Assembly: GCF_003324165.1 (NCBI RefSeq)
Contig: NW_025407832.1
Coordinates: 124,001-188,000, forward strand
DNA from: Naegleria lovaniensis
Taxonomy: Eukaryota > Heterolobosea > Eutetramitea > Acrasida > Naegleriidae
Direction: 5' to 3'
Length of the DNA: 64,000 nucleotides
In this document: positions 61,321 to 64,000 of the stretch, piece by piece
Position numbering within the stretch: position 1 is the stretch's first letter
Layout: each line of letters opens with the position of its first letter
Notes under the pieces: generated by a model
The model's input: only the letters and a program-made list of their open reading frames with translations
Database searches by the model: none
What the model was told of the DNA's origin: nothing
Made by a program: the position numbers and the translations under genes

Positions 61321-62811
61321 ATGTCTCAACCACAAATCGGTTCTTCAGCATCTTTCCTACCTCTACCACATTTCTTTGAGAAGGAGTGGCAAGTGATCCG
61401 TCACTATTTGACACCCTTCGCTACCAACAAGTCTCAAATACATTCGATCAATGATTTTGTTCGGATCGTAAAGGAATTGGATCAAGAGGTCCGAACCACA
61501 TCTCATCAATTCAAAGAAGACAAAGATCTCGAGAAAACCAATCAATATGAAGAAGAGTTAGAAAGTTCAACGGATTATCATTTTCATAACATTTCATTTC
61601 TTTTCAAGAAGGGTGGTGATGGTAAAGGAGAACAGAAATTTTGTACAACAATCTTTCCAAGTATTGTGAAATGGGCTTTGCAAGTTCAAGAATTAATTCC
61701 TGAAGGTTATTTACCAATTTTAGAAATTTCAAAAGCATGCGAATTGAGTTTAACGCGTAGACAAATGCGGTCTATTTTAAGTTGTGCTTTTTTGTGCTTG
61801 TTTCATAAGAGAAAAGGCATGCAGCATCCAAAATGTCATGATTTTGAATTTGGCCTGTTTTTGAGTGTTGCAAGCTCTACCTTCCTCACATCACTCATCA
61901 ATTACTTTGACAAGCATTGCCAATTGGAAATTTCTTCTCAGGGAGAAGCTGTCCTCAATGAAATCATGATTATAGAAAGAAGAGTGTTACAAATGAATGG
62001 TGTGGAAAATTCATTACTAAACGATCCAAGAACCATGATTCCTCTCAAATTTGTCTCTGGAAAAATTCAAGACAATTTAGACACTCTCATGGTTGATTTT
62101 GCTAATTGCATGATTGGTGGTCATGTGTTATCTGGAGCGGTTGCACAAGAGGAAATCATGTTTGCTGAAATTCCTGAATTATTTATTTCAATATTGGTTT
62201 GTCCTCAAATGCAACCCAACGAGACGATTCGAATGGTGGGTTGGAGAAGATACTCCAACATTAAGGGTTACATTCGAAACATGTCTTTTGAAGATTATGA
62301 AGACAAACAACCCTTAGTAATTGAAAATGTTAAAAGCAATCAACTCATTGCAATGGATGCTTTGCAAGGAATGGGACGAATGCAATTCCAAAAAGACTAC
62401 ATCACAAGAGACTTGCTCAAAGCTGTGTGTGGATTTGCAATGCACTCTTCGAAGAATATTTTACAGCCTTACACTGATCCTTCTGTGCTCTCAAAAATGA
62501 ATGACACGATACCAGTGGCATCAGGATTTTGGGGGTGTGGTATGTTTGGAAATGACAAGTATTTGAAAGTGATTCAGAGTTGGATGGCAGCAACCATTTG
62601 TGATCGCCCTTTGATTTATATTCATACGTTTTCACCAGATGATGCTAAAATTGAAGAAGAATTTAATAGCAAAGTGGTTCCAGCAATTGTTGAACGGTCT
62701 GTAACACTTGGAGAGCTACTTTCCTATGTGTTATTGGAATTTCCAAAAGAAAAGAGAGAATATCCAGAATTGACTCTTTTTGAGGCTATCAAACTAAAGT
62801 TTCTGAATTAA
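61321..62811 (+). CDS. PARG: Poly(ADP-ribose) glycohydrolase (PARG)
   Basis: 496 aa, no introns, ATG in an AAAAATG context. The C-terminal half is a macrodomain-type PARG core: VDFANCMIGGHVLSGAVAQEEIMFAEIPELF contains the signature with catalytic E277/E278 (QEE). IALDALxF appears as IAMDALQGM, and ASGFWGCGMFGNDKYLKVIQSWMAATICDRPLIYIHTF matches the human ATGNWGCGAFGGD block. The family GGG before QEE reads G-G-H here (266-268), one substitution in the ribose-binding loop. The N-terminal part has the accessory helices (FPSIVKWALQVQELIPEGYLPIL). It removes poly(ADP-ribose) chains after DNA-damage signalling. No targeting signal seen. Confidence 0.93.
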   Translation: MSQPQIGSSASFLPLPHFFEKEWQVIRHYLTPFATNKSQIHSINDFVRIVKELDQEVRTTSHQFKEDKDLEKTNQYEEELESSTDYHFHNISFLFKKGGDGKGEQKFCTTIFPSIVKWALQVQELIPEGYLPILEISKACELSLTRRQMRSILSCAFLCLFHKRKGMQHPKCHDFEFGLFLSVASSTFLTSLINYFDKHCQLEISSQGEAVLNEIMIIERRVLQMNGVENSLLNDPRTMIPLKFVSGKIQDNLDTLMVDFANCMIGGHVLSGAVAQEEIMFAEIPELFISILVCPQMQPNETIRMVGWRRYSNIKGYIRNMSFEDYEDKQPLVIENVKSNQLIAMDALQGMGRMQFQKDYITRDLLKAVCGFAMHSSKNILQPYTDPSVLSKMNDTIPVASGFWGCGMFGNDKYLKVIQSWMAATICDRPLIYIHTFSPDDAKIEEEFNSKVVPAIVERSVTLGELLSYVLLEFPKEKREYPELTLFEAIKLKFLN

Positions 62812-62989
62812 CAACGATATCACGATCTGGATAGATGGTACATCTATTCATTCTGGACGTGGACATGGCTGTAATCCGCAATACTAATTCTTTTGTACAG
62901 GTTTAGGTTGAACCCAATGCCAACCAATAAATTTTCAAATTGAAAAACAAAAATAAAACAAATAATTCAAAAAAATATTCAACATCATC

Positions 62990-63346
62990 ATGTCCGGACT
63001 AGAAATTCAAAACTTTCAAACATTTGATCCTTTCAGAGACAGTGCCGATTCTAATCAGCTCTCAACTGGTACTGGAGTGAGTGAACAACAATTCGTCCAC
63101 ATCCGAGTACAAAAGCGTAATGGTAGAAAGTGTGTTACCATTGTAGAAGGTTTACCTCGCAACTTTAAATTCAAGAAATTTATTAGTGCCGTCAAGCACA
63201 AATTCTGTTGCAACGGAACAATTGTGGAAGATGAGAAGGCTGGAAAAGTCATCCAAGTTTCTGGAGACCAACGTGATAACATTTCTGAATTCCTTCTCGA
63301 AGAAGAAATCGTAACGAAGGAAAATCTAAAGATTCACGGTTTCTAA
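62990..63346 (+). CDS. EIF1: Translation initiation factor eIF1 (SUI1)
   Basis: 118 aa, a little over the usual 108-113. The SUI1 core is complete: VHIRVQKRNGRKCVTIVEGLPRNFKFKKFISAVKHKFCCNGTI followed by VIQVSGDQRDNISEFLLEE and KENLKIHGF at the end. It binds the 40S subunit near the P site and enforces start-codon choice. The N-terminal FDPFRDS phrase is conserved in eIF1. Leader A/T-rich; no intron. Confidence 0.97.
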   Translation: MSGLEIQNFQTFDPFRDSADSNQLSTGTGVSEQQFVHIRVQKRNGRKCVTIVEGLPRNFKFKKFISAVKHKFCCNGTIVEDEKAGKVIQVSGDQRDNISEFLLEEEIVTKENLKIHGF

Positions 63347-63653
63347 ATTATTTAATTACATCATCATGAATATAACAACAAGCGTTGTGCGGAATACCTA
63401 TCGTTTCGCTCCAGAGTAATAATAGTAGAGAGCATTTTGTTCATCACCACCCTCATCCCCTAATTCTCTCCTCCTTTATTGTATTTCGTCATCATCATCG
63501 TATGCGTAGTATGATGATGGTGAGTAATTCCACCATTAATAAATTCTTCTACTTGAATAATTATTATTTGGTTTGAAATTAATAATGACCATCGAAGGAA
63601 GTTTAGTCTTACCAACAATTCCACAGCGTTTTAAGCTTGATTCACAAGCCAAC
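63347..63653. other. Intergenic between eIF1 and the last, cut-off gene
   Basis: 307 bp between converging genes; no supported gene. A/T-rich 3' untranslated text only. Confidence 0.35.
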
Positions 63654-64000
63654 TCATCCATTGGATTGCTCTGGTGATGTTGTTGATCCAGCAGCCACTG
63701 TTGTGCTCGGAATGGCTGGAACCACAATTCTCAAGTTTTGGGGCAACATGGAAACGTCTACTCCAATAGCCTCCAACCTCGATAACACATCATGAGCAGA
63801 TTCTCCATAAATTTCAGCGACACAATGGTAACCTGTGTAAGCAGCATCCATCAAAGACATGACATCGTCTCGTGTACTGATTGTTCCAAACACCAGTAAA
63901 TGAGCTCCGTGTCTCAGCAGTGCGTTCAGAATCGCTCTTCTCGAGAGAGTTGGATGAGTAGACAACTTGTAGACACCATCTGTTGAAACATTGACTCCTC
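63654..64000 (-). CDS. C-terminal part of a secretion/pilus-type ATPase-like protein (cut by window end)
   Basis: The minus-strand frame is open through the window end and has no start here; about 115 residues are visible. The text ALLRHGAHLLVFGTI, AAYTGYHCVAEIYGESAHDVLSRLEAIGVDVSMLP lines up with the C-terminal half of the GspE/PilT/VirB11/TadA ATPase family, where the blocks read LR..PD.I.VGEIR, A..TGH....T.H.....A..RL. Heteroloboseans and jakobids are known to encode a mitochondrial type II secretion system, so a GspE relative is expected in such a genome. The Glu after the Walker B Gly is Thr (FGTI) and the His-box His is absent, so this copy is divergent and perhaps not an active ATPase. 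The rest of the gene is needed to settle it. Confidence 0.5.
   Translation of the reverse strand, partial: GVNVSTDGVYKLSTHPTLSRRAILNALLRHGAHLLVFGTISTRDDVMSLMDAAYTGYHCVAEIYGESAHDVLSRLEAIGVDVSMLPQNLRIVVPAIPSTTVAAGSTTSPEQSNG

Overview
The window reads as a piece of the nuclear genome of a free-living protist, most likely a heterolobosean amoeboflagellate of the Naegleria kind. The DNA is AT-rich and gene-dense, intergenic gaps are short (down to 27 bp), and introns are few and short with GTAAGT/GTATGT donors. Proteins carry long Asn/Gln/Ser/His runs. The gene set is eukaryotic (eIF1, gamma-tubulin complex protein 4, PARG, phosphoinositide kinase, ER disulfide isomerase, a Man1/Src1-like nuclear-envelope protein, a DDX60-like helicase) and includes an arginine deiminase. 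The species is not proven from the sequence. Splice sites were placed by hand from GT/AG signals, reading phase and family motifs.

Layout. 1-9.1 kb: a cut-off zinc-binding protein, a spliced glycosyltransferase-like membrane protein, a ZNG1/CBWD zinc GTPase, a putative transcription factor, a spliced type I membrane protein and a GT8 glycosyltransferase. 9.5-20.4 kb: a transposon-rich block. Two class II DNA transposons of almost equal length (about 4.03 kb) lie here, each bounded by inverted repeats I could align by eye. Element 1 (9544-13572) holds one 1217-aa DDE-type ORF. Element 2 (16208-20242) begins and ends with CACTA and holds two ORFs. Between and beside them are a low-complexity host ORF, SAYSD1 and a tRNA-Phe gene. 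20.5-28.4 kb: three thioredoxin-fold genes, a five-exon 1055-aa protein and a MIT/USP8-dimer-like protein. 28.8-44.4 kb: GCP4, the Man1-like protein, a 2423-aa DDX60-type helicase and a PIP kinase fused to TPRs, whose reading frame needs a 5-nt microexon. 44.4-46.8 kb: a Mutator-like (MULE) transposase gene with probable terminal repeats. 46.9-64 kb: an ankyrin protein with five exons, a G8/CHRD ectodomain protein, a stand-alone RNase III, a divergent EF1A-like GTPase, two F-box-like zinc proteins, an arginine deiminase fused to a second pentein domain, PARG, eIF1, and the cut-off end of a gene resembling bacterial secretion/pilus ATPases.

The most interesting signal is the mobile DNA. Three unrelated-looking DDE transposase genes sit in 37 kb, all with intact reading frames, all placed in intergenic gaps. 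The proteins of elements 1 and 2 share a D / D-x17-18-C-x2-C / LH / H-x4-H / E arrangement, which is the layout of CACTA-clade and RAG1/Transib recombinases. Several host genes are also unusual in build: kinase-TPR fusion, tandem pentein fusion, a thioredoxin fold missing one catalytic Cys, and a secretion-ATPase-like protein missing the usual Walker B Glu.
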